Assembly (NCBI RefSeq): GCF_000422585.1
Contig: NZ_KE383884.1
Span: forward strand, 113,682-177,681
DNA from: Hugenholtzia roseola DSM 9546
GTDB taxonomy: Bacteria; Bacteroidota; Bacteroidia; Cytophagales; Bernardetiaceae
Length of the DNA: 64,000 bases
Reading direction: 5' to 3'
This document shows, piece by piece, positions 34,789-43,213 of this stretch. Each line of letters opens with the position of its first letter. The stretch's first letter is position 1. Position numbers and translations under genes: made by a program. Below the pieces are notes generated by a model. It searched no databases. It saw nothing but the letters and a program-made list of their open reading frames with translations, and was not told the origin of the DNA.

Positions 34789-36243
34789 ATGCAAACCTTA
34801 TTTATCAAGACAAAAAAACCGCTTCCTACCCGTATGCTCCAAATTGCCTTTGTGCTACTAGCGTTGCTTTTCCTAACTGCCTGCTCCTCGAAAGATGAAC
34901 GGCTAAAAGGCTGGTGGTTTGAAGTCAATACCTTAGAGCCGCAAACGCTGCTTTTTGATGGCGAAAAGATGATTTTCGACAACCAAAAAGAACGCAGTTT
35001 TTCTGCCAACGCCGACAAAGGCGAACTCAAAACCGAATGGCTTTCGCTTTCCGAAACCTTCAACTACAAATGTTACAACGATACCCTTATCCTAACCACG
35101 CCCGACAAGCGTTTTACCTTTGTAAAAGAAGCCAAACTTGGCAAAGCCGAAGCCCGTCTTTCGCGTTTGGTGCAAATAGAAGCCTCAAAAGCCTACAACG
35201 AAGACCCAAATCGCTTTAAAAAGAAAGACAAAAAGAACAAACAAAAGGAAGCACCACGCAAAACCGTTACCGTCAAGGGCGTAGCACTCAAACCTTATGC
35301 CTACAAAGAGGTAAAAAGCAAGTTTCACCTGCCCACTTCGGCTGCCAACGCCAAATCTTTCGACAACATTCCCGACGAGGAAACCGTCTTTATGGGAAGT
35401 ATCGCCTTTGAAGAAGGCGCGGCAGGCGAACTTTTTGTACGCGCAGGCAGAGATAATGCAGGCTGGCTCAAACCTATCTGGGTAGAAACGGTAGAATCCA
35501 CCTTCAAACGCTATGTCGCCGAAAGACTTTCTACTACCCCGAAGGAAATTTTGATAGAAAAAGCAGAGCAATCGCGCTATGAGGGCAAAATTACCTTCGA
35601 AGAAAACGACCAAATGGCGTTTCAAGCCGACTTGCAGCGCGGCTTAATTCCCAAAAATACCGTAGAAGACATGCAGGTCTATGGCAAATATTTCTTGCGC
35701 GAATGGTTTGGAAATGGCGTAGAAAGGCTGGCTTTGAAGGAAGAAGGCAAAACAGCCATCTACAAAGGCACTGTTTTTACCAAAAGTGAAAAAGAATTTC
35801 CGATTACCCTTTCCGTTATGGACGGCTGGCGCGTTCCTACCGACTTGGAAACGGCACGCATTGCCGTTCCGATGATGCTTTCGGCGCAGCTCAAATCGGC
35901 AGTAGAGGTCAAGAACATCAAATTTACCTCCGAAGGCGAACTTGAAGTCTTGGCAAATCAAAGTAAAGTCGGCGATTTTGTCGTTTATACCGACCTAAAC
36001 CTGCTTTGGTATCCCAAAAAAGACCCCGAAAACATCAAAAAAGGCTTGATTTTACGCATCAATCCGCTACTCAATAAGTCAGAGGTTACCAACGTCGAGC
36101 TTTCGCAGGTAGAAGAAGGCATCTATAAAGCCATTCTTACTTTCGACAATGACGAAAAAAAGCAAGAAACCCTCAAAGTCTATCACATCAAAAAACTCTT
36201 TACTTGGGAGCTTTGGCAGGAAGCAAAAACTGCTGCGAAGTAG
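34789..36243 (+). CDS. Large lipoprotein of unknown function
   Basis: 484 aa. The N-terminus carries a lipobox (LLALLFLTACSSKDERLKG, Cys about 32), so it is probably membrane anchored. The first domain (WWFEVNTLEPQTLLFDGEKM and following strands) resembles lipocalin-like small beta domains of Bacteroidota. A Lys-rich linker (KKKDKKNKQK) near residue 145 separates it from a beta-rich C-terminal part of about 330 residues. I do not recognise the family. It is a single gene upstream of rpsU. Confidence 0.7.
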   Translation: MQTLFIKTKKPLPTRMLQIAFVLLALLFLTACSSKDERLKGWWFEVNTLEPQTLLFDGEKMIFDNQKERSFSANADKGELKTEWLSLSETFNYKCYNDTLILTTPDKRFTFVKEAKLGKAEARLSRLVQIEASKAYNEDPNRFKKKDKKNKQKEAPRKTVTVKGVALKPYAYKEVKSKFHLPTSAANAKSFDNIPDEETVFMGSIAFEEGAAGELFVRAGRDNAGWLKPIWVETVESTFKRYVAERLSTTPKEILIEKAEQSRYEGKITFEENDQMAFQADLQRGLIPKNTVEDMQVYGKYFLREWFGNGVERLALKEEGKTAIYKGTVFTKSEKEFPITLSVMDGWRVPTDLETARIAVPMMLSAQLKSAVEVKNIKFTSEGELEVLANQSKVGDFVVYTDLNLLWYPKKDPENIKKGLILRINPLLNKSEVTNVELSQVEEGIYKAILTFDNDEKKQETLKVYHIKKLFTWELWQEAKTAAK

Positions 36244-36350
36244 TGTTTTATTGGGTAGGAAGGCTTGTGTTTTACTTCTCTCTGCCTTTCTGCTCGCCAT
36301 TTTTCCCTGTGAAAACTGCGAAAAAATAGCCTTTCTACCCTGCCAACTTT

Positions 36351-36380
36351 TTGCGCTTTTGCAAAAAAGTTGTATCTTTG
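36351..36380 (+). promoter_or_regulatory. Bacteroidota-type promoter for rpsU
   Basis: TTG at 36351-36353, a 19-bp spacer, then TATCTTTG at 36373-36380: an exact match to the Bacteroidota consensus. The leader before the ATG at 36424 would be about 37 nt. Confidence 0.8.
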
Positions 36381-36423
36381 CTGTTCTAAATCAATTCTTA
36401 CCCTCACCTTTTGCAAATCTCGT

Positions 36424-36621
36424 ATGGTTTCTATCAACGTAAAAGAAAACGAATCTATCGACAAAGCCCTCAAACGCTTCAAGAAAAAATTTGAGAAGGC
36501 AGGCGTTTTGCGCGAATATCGCGGTCGCACTTACTTCGAAAAACCTTCTGTGGCACGCCGCAATGAAGTTATCCGCGCTTCTTATCGTCAGAAAATGCAG
36601 CAAGAAGCAATGGAAGCCTAA
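36424..36621 (+). CDS. rpsU: 30S ribosomal protein S21
   Basis: 65 aa, begins [20 protein letters not shown], typical of S21, with the conserved [23 protein letters not shown]21 helps mRNA binding by the small subunit. In Bacteroidota, S21 with S18 and S6 helps sequester the anti-Shine-Dalgarno sequence, consistent with the scarcity of SD motifs in this window. The ATG is set by family length and by the promoter 44 bp upstream. Confidence 0.97.
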   Translation: MVSINVKENESIDKALKRFKKKFEKAGVLREYRGRTYFEKPSVARRNEVIRASYRQKMQQEAMEA

Positions 36622-36655
36622 TTTGAGAGGCATTTCCTTTTTTGAGGTAGGTTTG

Positions 36656-36678
36656 AAAAGGGTTTAAAGACCCTTTAA
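36656..36678 (+). terminator. Hairpin downstream of rpsU, possible terminator
   Basis: AAAGGGT-TTAAAG-ACCCTTT forms a 7-bp stem 35 bp after the rpsU stop. It is not followed by a clear T-run, so its role as terminator is uncertain. Confidence 0.4.
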
Positions 36679-36870
36679 ATTAGAGCCTGCCTACAAAAAC
36701 TTCCTAAATCAGACCTAAGTTGAAAAACAAGTTATTGTCCCCAAATAAGGCAGACAGTAGCAGTTTCCAACTTAGGGCTATTTTTTTGCCTATTTTCAAA
36801 ACGACAAGACCTTAAAAGGCGTTGTTACAAAGGCGAAAACGTTGAACGCACTTCACCCCAAAACCTATTC

Positions 36871-36945
36871 AGGTTAAGTTCTGATAAATCGGTTGTTTTT
36901 GTAGGGACAAGGCAGTGCCTTGTCCTAAGTTTGATTGAAATAAAA
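36871..36945. repeat. Dispersed intergenic repeat, family A, fragment (copy 5)
   Basis: It contains the left terminal motif GGTTAAGTTCTG and a perfect palindrome at 36905-36925 (arms GGACAAGGCA / TGCCTTGTCC), then AT-rich DNA. The second hairpin and right end are missing. Confidence 0.65.
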
Positions 36946-37034
36946 CGCTTTTTTCAAACCTAAAATGAGAAAAAAACATTTTTATTTTCTGTGCAATTTG
37001 AAAACAAGCAAAATTGAACCACACTCTACCGCCG

Positions 37035-37066
37035 AAAGTTGCGAAGTTAGAGCTTCGCGCTACTGA
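37035..37066. repeat. Partial family B hairpin repeat
   Basis: GCGAAG-TTAGAG-CTTCGC and the following GCTACT match the right arm of the hairpin at 17476-17525. It sits a few bases after the flavodoxin stop codon. Confidence 0.5.
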
Positions 37067-37074
37067 TGGCGATT

Positions 37075-37596
37075 TTAGGATTCTACCTCCATGCCAAATT
37101 CGGCTAAGACCTGCGGAATCCACTTGGCAAGCCGCTCTTGGGTCAGTTCGGGCTGATTGTCTTCATCTATGGCGACTCCCAAAAATTTGCCGTCGCGCTC
37201 GCCTTTGGACTTTTCATAGTCATAGCCTTTGGTGTCCCAATGTCCGACAATCGTTCCGCCCTGCTTTTCTACCACTTCGGCAATCATACCAATAGCATCA
37301 CAGAACCATTCACCGTACCCCCATTGGTCGCCCAAGCCGAAGATAGCTACCTTTTTGCCACTAAAATCTATGTCGTGAAATTTGGGTAAAATTTCTTCCC
37401 AATCGCTTTGCAGTTCGCCATCATACCAAGTAGGTGCGCCAAAGAAGATAAAATCGTAAGGTACAACCGCCTCGGCAGGGTGTTCGCCAAAATTGAAGAC
37501 ATCGACGTTTTCTTCGCCGAGCATATCGCGGATTTGCAGCGCAATATTTTCAGTATTGCCTGTATCCGAACCATAAAAAAGACCAATAATTGCCAT
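37075..37596 (-). CDS. fldA: Flavodoxin
   Basis: 173 aa. This FMN-binding electron carrier has the phosphate loop GLFYGSDTGNTENIALQI at residues 5-22, FNFGEHPAEAVVPYDFIFFGAPTWYDGELQSDW with the FMN-stacking Trp/Tyr loop, and GLGDQWGYGEWFCDA. Length and motifs fit long-chain flavodoxins, which can replace ferredoxin under iron limitation. No electron-transfer partner gene is adjacent; the next gene on the strand is a membrane cytochrome c. Confidence 0.96.
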   Translation of the reverse strand: MAIIGLFYGSDTGNTENIALQIRDMLGEENVDVFNFGEHPAEAVVPYDFIFFGAPTWYDGELQSDWEEILPKFHDIDFSGKKVAIFGLGDQWGYGEWFCDAIGMIAEVVEKQGGTIVGHWDTKGYDYEKSKGERDGKFLGVAIDEDNQPELTQERLAKWIPQVLAEFGMEVES

Positions 37597-37760
37597 TTTT
37601 TTGAAGATATAAATTGATACAAAGAGTTAGAGTTTTTGTAGCCTGCCCCTATCTGCGCCACATCAGGAAGAGGCGATAGGCTATTGTAACGGCGTTTGTA
37701 AGAAGGCTTTTCCTACCAAAACGCGAAAGTTTTAGTAGGAAATTTCAGTGTGAAAGATTG

Positions 37761-38372
37761 TTATTTTCTCAAACTTTCTACGTGTTCTACTAAGGCTTTT
37801 ACCTGTGCGTCCGTCAGGGTTTTATAGGCAGGCATGGCGTTTTTGCCATTTCTGATGATGTTTTCGATTTCGGCAGTGGTAAGGGTAGAGGCTTGCAAAC
37901 TCTTTGCACCCGAAAGCCCCAATGCGCCGTCGTCGCCATGACAAGCCACGCAACCTGCGGAGGCGTATATTTCTTTGCCCGACTGAACAGAAGCCTCAAT
38001 CATAACCTTTCCCTTTTGTGCTTTGTTCATTTCGCCCAAGCCATAACTTGCCAAAATCAGCACCACAGAAAGCGAAGCCAAGACTTTGTTGCCCTTTTTA
38101 AAACCAATAACCGCCAAAGGAATGGAGGCAAAGACAAGGGCAACTTTGACTAAGAGCAGGTTTGCCATAGGGGTAGCCGTTTGTGTCCAAAGTCCGATAC
38201 CTGTTGCTAAAAAGAGTACGCTCACTACCATTTCGGCAATGCGTGCGACTTTGCTTTCGCGCAAACGCTCCAATCCTGTGGGGTAGAAAAGCATCATGCC
38301 CAATTTGATGACATAAATCAGTAGGAAAATCGTAACGACTAAGCGGTGTGTGTGTAATAAGCCTGTGTACAT
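37761..38372 (-). CDS. Membrane protein with C-terminal cytochrome c domain
   Basis: 203 aa. Four hydrophobic helices (residues about 5-115) resemble the SirB/SirB2-like invasion-protein-homologue region. A mono-haem cytochrome c domain follows, with the haem-attachment site CVACH (141-145) and the likely distal ligand Met180 in AMPAYKTL. The haem domain would face the periplasm, so the protein is a membrane-anchored electron carrier. Its redox partners are unknown. It starts 56 bp before the ABC exporter stop codon on the same strand. Confidence 0.85.
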   Translation of the reverse strand: MYTGLLHTHRLVVTIFLLIYVIKLGMMLFYPTGLERLRESKVARIAEMVVSVLFLATGIGLWTQTATPMANLLLVKVALVFASIPLAVIGFKKGNKVLASLSVVLILASYGLGEMNKAQKGKVMIEASVQSGKEIYASAGCVACHGDDGALGLSGAKSLQASTLTTAEIENIIRNGKNAMPAYKTLTDAQVKALVEHVESLRK

Positions 38373-38427
38373 AGGGTTTTGAAGATTTTTTGAAGTAAAG
38401 TTTTGAAGAAAGAAATGAGAGAAAGGG

Positions 38428-40245
38428 CTATAGCTGTTGCATCTGGGTCAGTTTTGCGTAATAACCATTTTTGGCGATTAAGGTTTGGTGGTCGCCCTCT
38501 TCTACGATACTGCCCTGATGCAAAACTACAATTTTATCGGCGTTTTGAATAGTGCTAAGGCGGTGCGCAATGACAAGGGCGGTTCTGCCCTGCATCAAAT
38601 TTTCTAAGGCTTTCTGCACAAACTGTTCGGAGGCGGAATCGAGTGCCGAGGTAGCCTCATCTAAAATCAAGATTTGCGGCTTTTTCAAGACGGCACGCGC
38701 AATACTAAGCCTTTGCTTTTGCCCGCCCGAAAGTTTGCCGCCCCGCTCACCCAAAGGCGTTTGGTAGCCTTTTTCAGCGATAAAATCGTGCGCATACGCA
38801 ATTTGAGCGGCTTTTTCTATTTCCTGCTGCGAAATATTTTCAAGCCCTAAGGCAATGTTTTGGGCAGCCGAAGCATTAAAAAGGATAGCTTCTTGGGTTA
38901 CGATACCAATTTTTTCGCGCAAAGACTGAATTTGATAGTCTCTCAAATCTTGCCCGTCAATGAGAATCCTACCTGAAAGTGGCTCTAAAAAGCGCGGAAG
39001 TAGGTCTGCCAACGTAGATTTTCCTCCGCCCGAAGCTCCTACTAAGGCTACAGTTTGCCCTTTTTTGATGGTCAGATTGATATTTTTTAAAACTTCTTTT
39101 TCATTATAGGCAAAAGATACATTTTCGAAAACGATTTCTTTTTCGAAAGCCTTCAAAGGCTGTGCCTGCGGCGCATCTACAATCGGACTTCTCAAATCTA
39201 TAATTTCCAAAACGCGCTGCGCTGCCGACTTAGCCTTTTGCAAACGCGCAAAGGAAAGGGCAAAAGATTTCAGGGGCGGTATAATTTGCGAAAAAACAGC
39301 GACATAGGCGATAAAATCTGCCGCCTCAAGCCCATTTCCACCACTAAAAATAAGGCTGCTGCCAAAAATAATGATGCCCGAAACGGTGAGGATTCCCAAA
39401 AATTCGGAAAGTGGGTTGGAAAGGTCTAATAAGTTGTTGGCTTTGAGATTGAAACGGCGGTATTTTTCATTTTCATTTTCAAATTGGGCAATGATAAATT
39501 GCTCGGCTTGGAAGGCTTGTATGATTTTAATTCCCGAAATGGCTTCGTCCATCTGATTGAGCAGCATGGCAAGTTTTTCTTGGTTGCTTTTGCCATACTT
39601 GCGCAAGTTTTTGCTAATAATCCCGATAGTAGCTCCTGCAATAGGCAGCACCAAAAGGGCAAAAAGGGTGAGTTCCCACGAAATAAAAATCAGGATACTG
39701 AAAAAAACAAGGGCTTCGAAGGGCGCGATAAAGAGCGTTTTGAGTTCGTTGTAGAGCGCACTTTCTACCTCGCGCACGTCGTTGGAAAGGCGCGACATCA
39801 AATCGCCCTTGCGGGCATCAGTGAAATAGGAGGCAGGCTGCGCTAATAAGTTTCTAAAAATTGCCCTTTGCAGGCGCGTAAGCCCCAAAAGGCGCGTCCT
39901 ATTGATGATAGAAGCAGCCATAAAGCGAAAGACATTCGAGCAAAACACCGACACCATCAGCACGCCACAGACAAAATAGAGGGCTTCCATTTTGCCTTTT
40001 TGTAGCACAATTTGGATAAAATGATAATTAAAACTTTCTTTGATAAAGTTCAAATCGAGGCGAAAAACGGGTGCTTCGGGCAGTTTTTGGATACTTTCAG
40101 CATCAAAGAGGATATTGAGCAGGGGAATGATGAGGGTAAAATTGGTAGCCCCAAAAATAACACTTAGCATGGCAGCCAAGACATAAGGCGGCACATAGTA
40201 GCGGTAAGGGCGCGTATAGGCAAAAAGCCGACGGTAAATTTGCAT
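38428..40245 (-). CDS. MsbA-like ABC exporter (fused permease and ATPase)
   Basis: 605 aa from the ATG at 40245 (begins MQIYRRLFAYTRPYRYYVPP). The N-terminal six-helix transmembrane domain is followed by an ATPase domain with Walker A LVGASGGGKSTLADLLPRFL, signature LSGGQKQRLSIARAV, Walker B ILILDEATSALD and H-loop IAHRLST. The type matches lipid A/multidrug half-exporters acting as homodimers. The open frame extends 64 codons upstream, overlapping the divergent DUF1573 gene region, but that part is not conserved-looking. Substrate unknown. Confidence 0.93.
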   Translation of the reverse strand: MQIYRRLFAYTRPYRYYVPPYVLAAMLSVIFGATNFTLIIPLLNILFDAESIQKLPEAPVFRLDLNFIKESFNYHFIQIVLQKGKMEALYFVCGVLMVSVFCSNVFRFMAASIINRTRLLGLTRLQRAIFRNLLAQPASYFTDARKGDLMSRLSNDVREVESALYNELKTLFIAPFEALVFFSILIFISWELTLFALLVLPIAGATIGIISKNLRKYGKSNQEKLAMLLNQMDEAISGIKIIQAFQAEQFIIAQFENENEKYRRFNLKANNLLDLSNPLSEFLGILTVSGIIIFGSSLIFSGGNGLEAADFIAYVAVFSQIIPPLKSFALSFARLQKAKSAAQRVLEIIDLRSPIVDAPQAQPLKAFEKEIVFENVSFAYNEKEVLKNINLTIKKGQTVALVGASGGGKSTLADLLPRFLEPLSGRILIDGQDLRDYQIQSLREKIGIVTQEAILFNASAAQNIALGLENISQQEIEKAAQIAYAHDFIAEKGYQTPLGERGGKLSGGQKQRLSIARAVLKKPQILILDEATSALDSASEQFVQKALENLMQGRTALVIAHRLSTIQNADKIVVLHQGSIVEEGDHQTLIAKNGYYAKLTQMQQL

Positions 40246-40426
40246 GCCAAAAAGCGGAAAGAAGAAATGAAAGAGTCTGGAAAAGAGGAAGAATGGGGAT
40301 TCGGGGGTGCAAAAATTTTGCAGCAGAACGCCCAAGCGGATTGAACCGACAAAGATAAGCAACAAAAAAGGCTTCTCTGCGTTTTTAAGTAAATTTAGAT
40401 ACTTGCTTTCTAAAAACTTCGCGAAT

Positions 40427-40855
40427 ATGCAAACCAATCGTATTACCTTTCCCTATTTCTTGGGCTTTTTAGGATTTTTGGGTCGGAAGATGCTGCTGCT
40501 CCTTCTTTTGGGCTTGCCCTTTTCGGCGGCAGAGGCACAGACCTTAGTTTTCGAAACCCCCGAACAAGATTTTGAAACCATTACAGAGGGCGAGAGCCTT
40601 GTTCGCACTTTCACCTATGTCAATCAGGGCGAAAAACCGCTTTTAGTTGCCGAAATCAGGACGACTTGCGGCTGCACGCTGGTAGAGTGGGACAAAAATC
40701 CGCTGCCTCCACAGGGGCGTTCTCAAATCAAGGTGCGCTTCGAGAGCCAAAATAAGGTAGGCAAACAGCACAAGGTTATCTCCGTTTTGAGCAATGACCC
40801 CCAAAATCCGATTCAGAAAATTGCCTTGCACGGCATTGTGCTGCCCAAAGGCTAA
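40427..40855 (+). CDS. DUF1573 domain protein, exported
   Basis: 142 aa from the ATG at 40427. A signal segment (MLLLLLLGLPFSAAEAQ) is followed by a single immunoglobulin-like DUF1573 domain: FVNQGEKPLLV-type strand, TTCGCTLVEWDKNPL with the conserved paired cysteines, QIKVRFESQNKVGKQHK and VLSNDPQNPIQKIALHG. DUF1573 proteins are very common in Bacteroidota envelopes; their function is not established. The DUF5522 gene follows after 14 bp. Confidence 0.9.
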   Translation: MQTNRITFPYFLGFLGFLGRKMLLLLLLGLPFSAAEAQTLVFETPEQDFETITEGESLVRTFTYVNQGEKPLLVAEIRTTCGCTLVEWDKNPLPPQGRSQIKVRFESQNKVGKQHKVISVLSNDPQNPIQKIALHGIVLPKG

Positions 40856-40869
40856 CCTTCCCAATTTGA

Positions 40870-41049
40870 ATGTTTATGAACGAAAAACCCCTACCCAAGC
40901 TCACCAAAGACGACTATTACTTCAATCAGGAGGGGTTAATGGTCTTCACCGAACAGTACCATCTCAAACGCGGCTACTGCTGCAAAAGTGGCTGCAAACA
41001 CTGCCCTTGGCAATACAAGAAAGGCACAACATCTCCTACAAAAGGTTAA
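40870..41049 (+). CDS. DUF5522-type small cysteine-rich protein
   Basis: 59 aa from the ATG at 40870, or 57 from the ATG at 40876. The key segment reads YYFNQEGLMVFTEQYHLKRG followed by YCCKSGCKHCPW: four cysteines and a histidine that look like a small metal-binding knuckle. This matches the DUF5522 family, found mainly in Bacteroidota and often beside conserved housekeeping genes. It is tightly packed between the DUF1573 gene and the ArsR regulator and easily missed because of its size. Confidence 0.85.
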   Translation: MFMNEKPLPKLTKDDYYFNQEGLMVFTEQYHLKRGYCCKSGCKHCPWQYKKGTTSPTKG

Positions 41050-41196
41050 AAAATGACTAACCTTTTAGGGCTTTTTGCCGTTAGGTTGTTTAGTTGGGAA
41101 AGCCCTTCGCTGCTGCTGCGGTGCTTTCTTTTTGCACCTTGTTGCTATTTTTCTTTCCAAAGACCATTCCTTAGACTATCCTTTAATCATTTTCCT

Positions 41197-41529
41197 ATGA
41201 AAGACCAAACCCTGACAGAAACTCCCCTACTCGCAGATATTGATGTGGAAAAATTAGAAAAAGCGGCTTTTATTCTTAAAACGGTGGCGCACCCCGTCCG
41301 CTTGGCTATCATCAAATTATTGGAAATAGACGACCGCCTTTCGGTAAGTGAATTGTGTGAAAAATTGCAAATAGAGCAATCCCTAACCTCGCACCACCTC
41401 TCGAATATGAAGCTCAAAGGTATTTTAAGTTGTCAAAGAGAAGGAAAAAACATTTATTACAGCATCAAAGAGCGCAATATCCTCAACCTTTTCACCTGTT
41501 TAGAAAAATGCGATTGTAACATGGGCTAA
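41197..41529 (+). CDS. ArsR-family winged-helix transcriptional regulator
   Basis: 110 aa from the ATG at 41197. LKTVAHPVRLAIIKLLEIDD, LSVSELCEKLQIEQSLTSHHLSNMKLKGIL and the wing CQREGKNIYYSIKE are the ArsR fold. The usual ELCVCDL sensor is reduced to a single cysteine, while the C-terminus has CLEKCDC with three cysteines, so metal or redox sensing may use the tail. No obvious target gene is adjacent. A terminator follows. Confidence 0.88.
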   Translation: MKDQTLTETPLLADIDVEKLEKAAFILKTVAHPVRLAIIKLLEIDDRLSVSELCEKLQIEQSLTSHHLSNMKLKGILSCQREGKNIYYSIKERNILNLFTCLEKCDCNMG

Positions 41530-41573
41530 TTCCTATGTTTGAATAAGATTTTATCCTCGAACTCGTACCAACA

Positions 41574-41609
41574 AAAAGCCCCACTTCAAATGAAGCGGGG
41601 TTTTTTTTA
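41574..41609 (+). terminator. Rho-independent terminator of the ArsR gene
   Basis: CCCC-A-CTTC / GAAG-C-GGGG stem with a 4-nt loop, preceded by an A-run and followed by eight T. Confidence 0.85.
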
Positions 41610-42005
41610 TGTCCATTGAAACTTAAGCAGAACAAAAAAATGAAACATCGATAGACTGGTTGGAAGCTAAATGTATAACAAAGTCAGACAATAGCATTGC
41701 TATCATTAAAAATAGAATCACTACTAACAAGGGCAAAGATAGCACAAAAAACAATACGCATACTATCAAAGGGGATTTTTTTCTACCAAAAACCAAAAAA
41801 AAGCGAGAAAAGTGGAAAAAGTATCGACCAAAGGCGGAAAAAACGAAAATAAAGCGTATTTTTACCCACACAAATCAGGCTTTTCCCTTTTTGTTTGAGC
41901 CGTATAGGGGCGAGCGGAAAGCCTTTTGAGGTAGGAGGTGCGTCTGTGTTCGTGCCTCTGGTCTGTGTTTTTTCAATCAGCGATTTTCAGAAAAGCCCTT
42001 TTAGT
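41610..42005. other. Intergenic stretch, no confirmed gene
   Basis: 396 bp between the ArsR terminator and the SDR gene. A minus-strand frame (GTG at 41871 to 41623, 82 codons) would encode a small hydrophobic protein with one strong membrane segment (VCVLFFVLSLPLLVVILFLM). It has only a GTG start, a Phe/Arg-rich beginning and no regulatory support. It is recorded as a weak possibility only. Confidence 0.25.
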
Positions 42006-43040
42006 ATGCGTTATTTGATTACGGGAACGACAGGCTTAGTGGGCAGCTACTGCGCTCGTCTTTTAGTAGAAAAGGGTTTTCGCCCTTTGGGTCTGCGTCG
42101 CGCCGATAGTGATATGAGTTTGGTTGCCGATATTGCCCATCAAATAGATTGGGCAGAGGGCGATTTGCACGATATTGTCTTCTTGGAATCGCTCTTTGAA
42201 GCAGGCATCGATTATGTCATTCATGCGGCGGCGATGGTCAGTTTTGCTCCCAAGCGGCAAAAACAGATGTTGAAGACCAATATAGAGGGAACGCGCCACC
42301 TGCTGCACGTAGCCTTAGCCTACCCCCCCAAAAAGTTTTGCTTTATCAGTTCGGTAGCCGCCTTGGGCTATACGCCACTTGCTGGGGAAAAGCGGGCGAT
42401 TTTGCAAGTAGATGAGAAACAAACCTGGGACAATGGCGTTTATCATACAAGTTATGCCACAAGCAAGCACTTTGCCGAGCGCGAAGTGTGGCGTGCCGCA
42501 GCCGAAGGGCTTTCAGTCGTGATAGTCAATCCCTCTTTTGTGTTGGGAGTGGGCGATTGGGAAAAAAGTAGCAGTTCTATTTTTAAGTACGTCTATGAGC
42601 AGAAGCGTTTTTATCCCGAAGGGTACGCAAATTGTGTCGATGTGCGCGACGTTGCGCGTGCAGTGGCTTTTCTTTTGGAAAGTTCGATAGAGGGCGAGCG
42701 TTTTATCCTCAATGGGGCGCATCTGCCTTATTCGGAATTGCTATCAGCCTTATCGTTGGGCTTTGGCAAGCGTGCGCCTTCACGTGCGCTTACGCCCTTG
42801 TTGGGCAGTTTGGCATGGCGATTTGAAGCAGTGCGTAGCTTTTTTACGGGGCAAGAACCGCGCATTACTGCCGATTTGGTGCGCAATACGCGAAAAATGC
42901 ACGCTTATAGCAGCAAAAAAATAGAAAAATTGGGCTTTTCCTTCACCCCCTTTCCAGAAACGCTCCGTTGGGCAATAGAGGGGTATCAGAAAAAATACAA
43001 CCTACCAGAAAATAATACTGCCGCCCTACAACCTCAATAA
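42006..43040 (+). CDS. NAD(P)-dependent epimerase/dehydratase (extended SDR)
   Basis: 344 aa from the ATG at 42006, where the Rossmann motif begins at once: MRYLITGTTGLVGSYCARLL. The catalytic triad is visible as Ser in FCFISSVAALGYT and Tyr/Lys in YHTSYATSKHFAE. NPSFVLGVGDW resembles dihydroflavonol-4-reductase-like and hydroxysteroid-dehydrogenase-like SDRs. The substrate is unknown. An upstream open stretch lacks family similarity. Confidence 0.9.
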   Translation: MRYLITGTTGLVGSYCARLLVEKGFRPLGLRRADSDMSLVADIAHQIDWAEGDLHDIVFLESLFEAGIDYVIHAAAMVSFAPKRQKQMLKTNIEGTRHLLHVALAYPPKKFCFISSVAALGYTPLAGEKRAILQVDEKQTWDNGVYHTSYATSKHFAEREVWRAAAEGLSVVIVNPSFVLGVGDWEKSSSSIFKYVYEQKRFYPEGYANCVDVRDVARAVAFLLESSIEGERFILNGAHLPYSELLSALSLGFGKRAPSRALTPLLGSLAWRFEAVRSFFTGQEPRITADLVRNTRKMHAYSSKKIEKLGFSFTPFPETLRWAIEGYQKKYNLPENNTAALQPQ

Positions 43041-43213
43041 AAACATGACTTGCCTGCACTTGTGGCGATAATTTCTTTATCAAAACTTTGTCAAGACTTT
43101 ATCTTGCCCTAACAATACCTTTTCCTTTTTTTTCGTTGAAATAGGGGACTGTTTCAATGCTTACACTTTTTCTATTCTTACCCTATTAAACCATCTGAAA
43201 AAACGCCCTGCCT

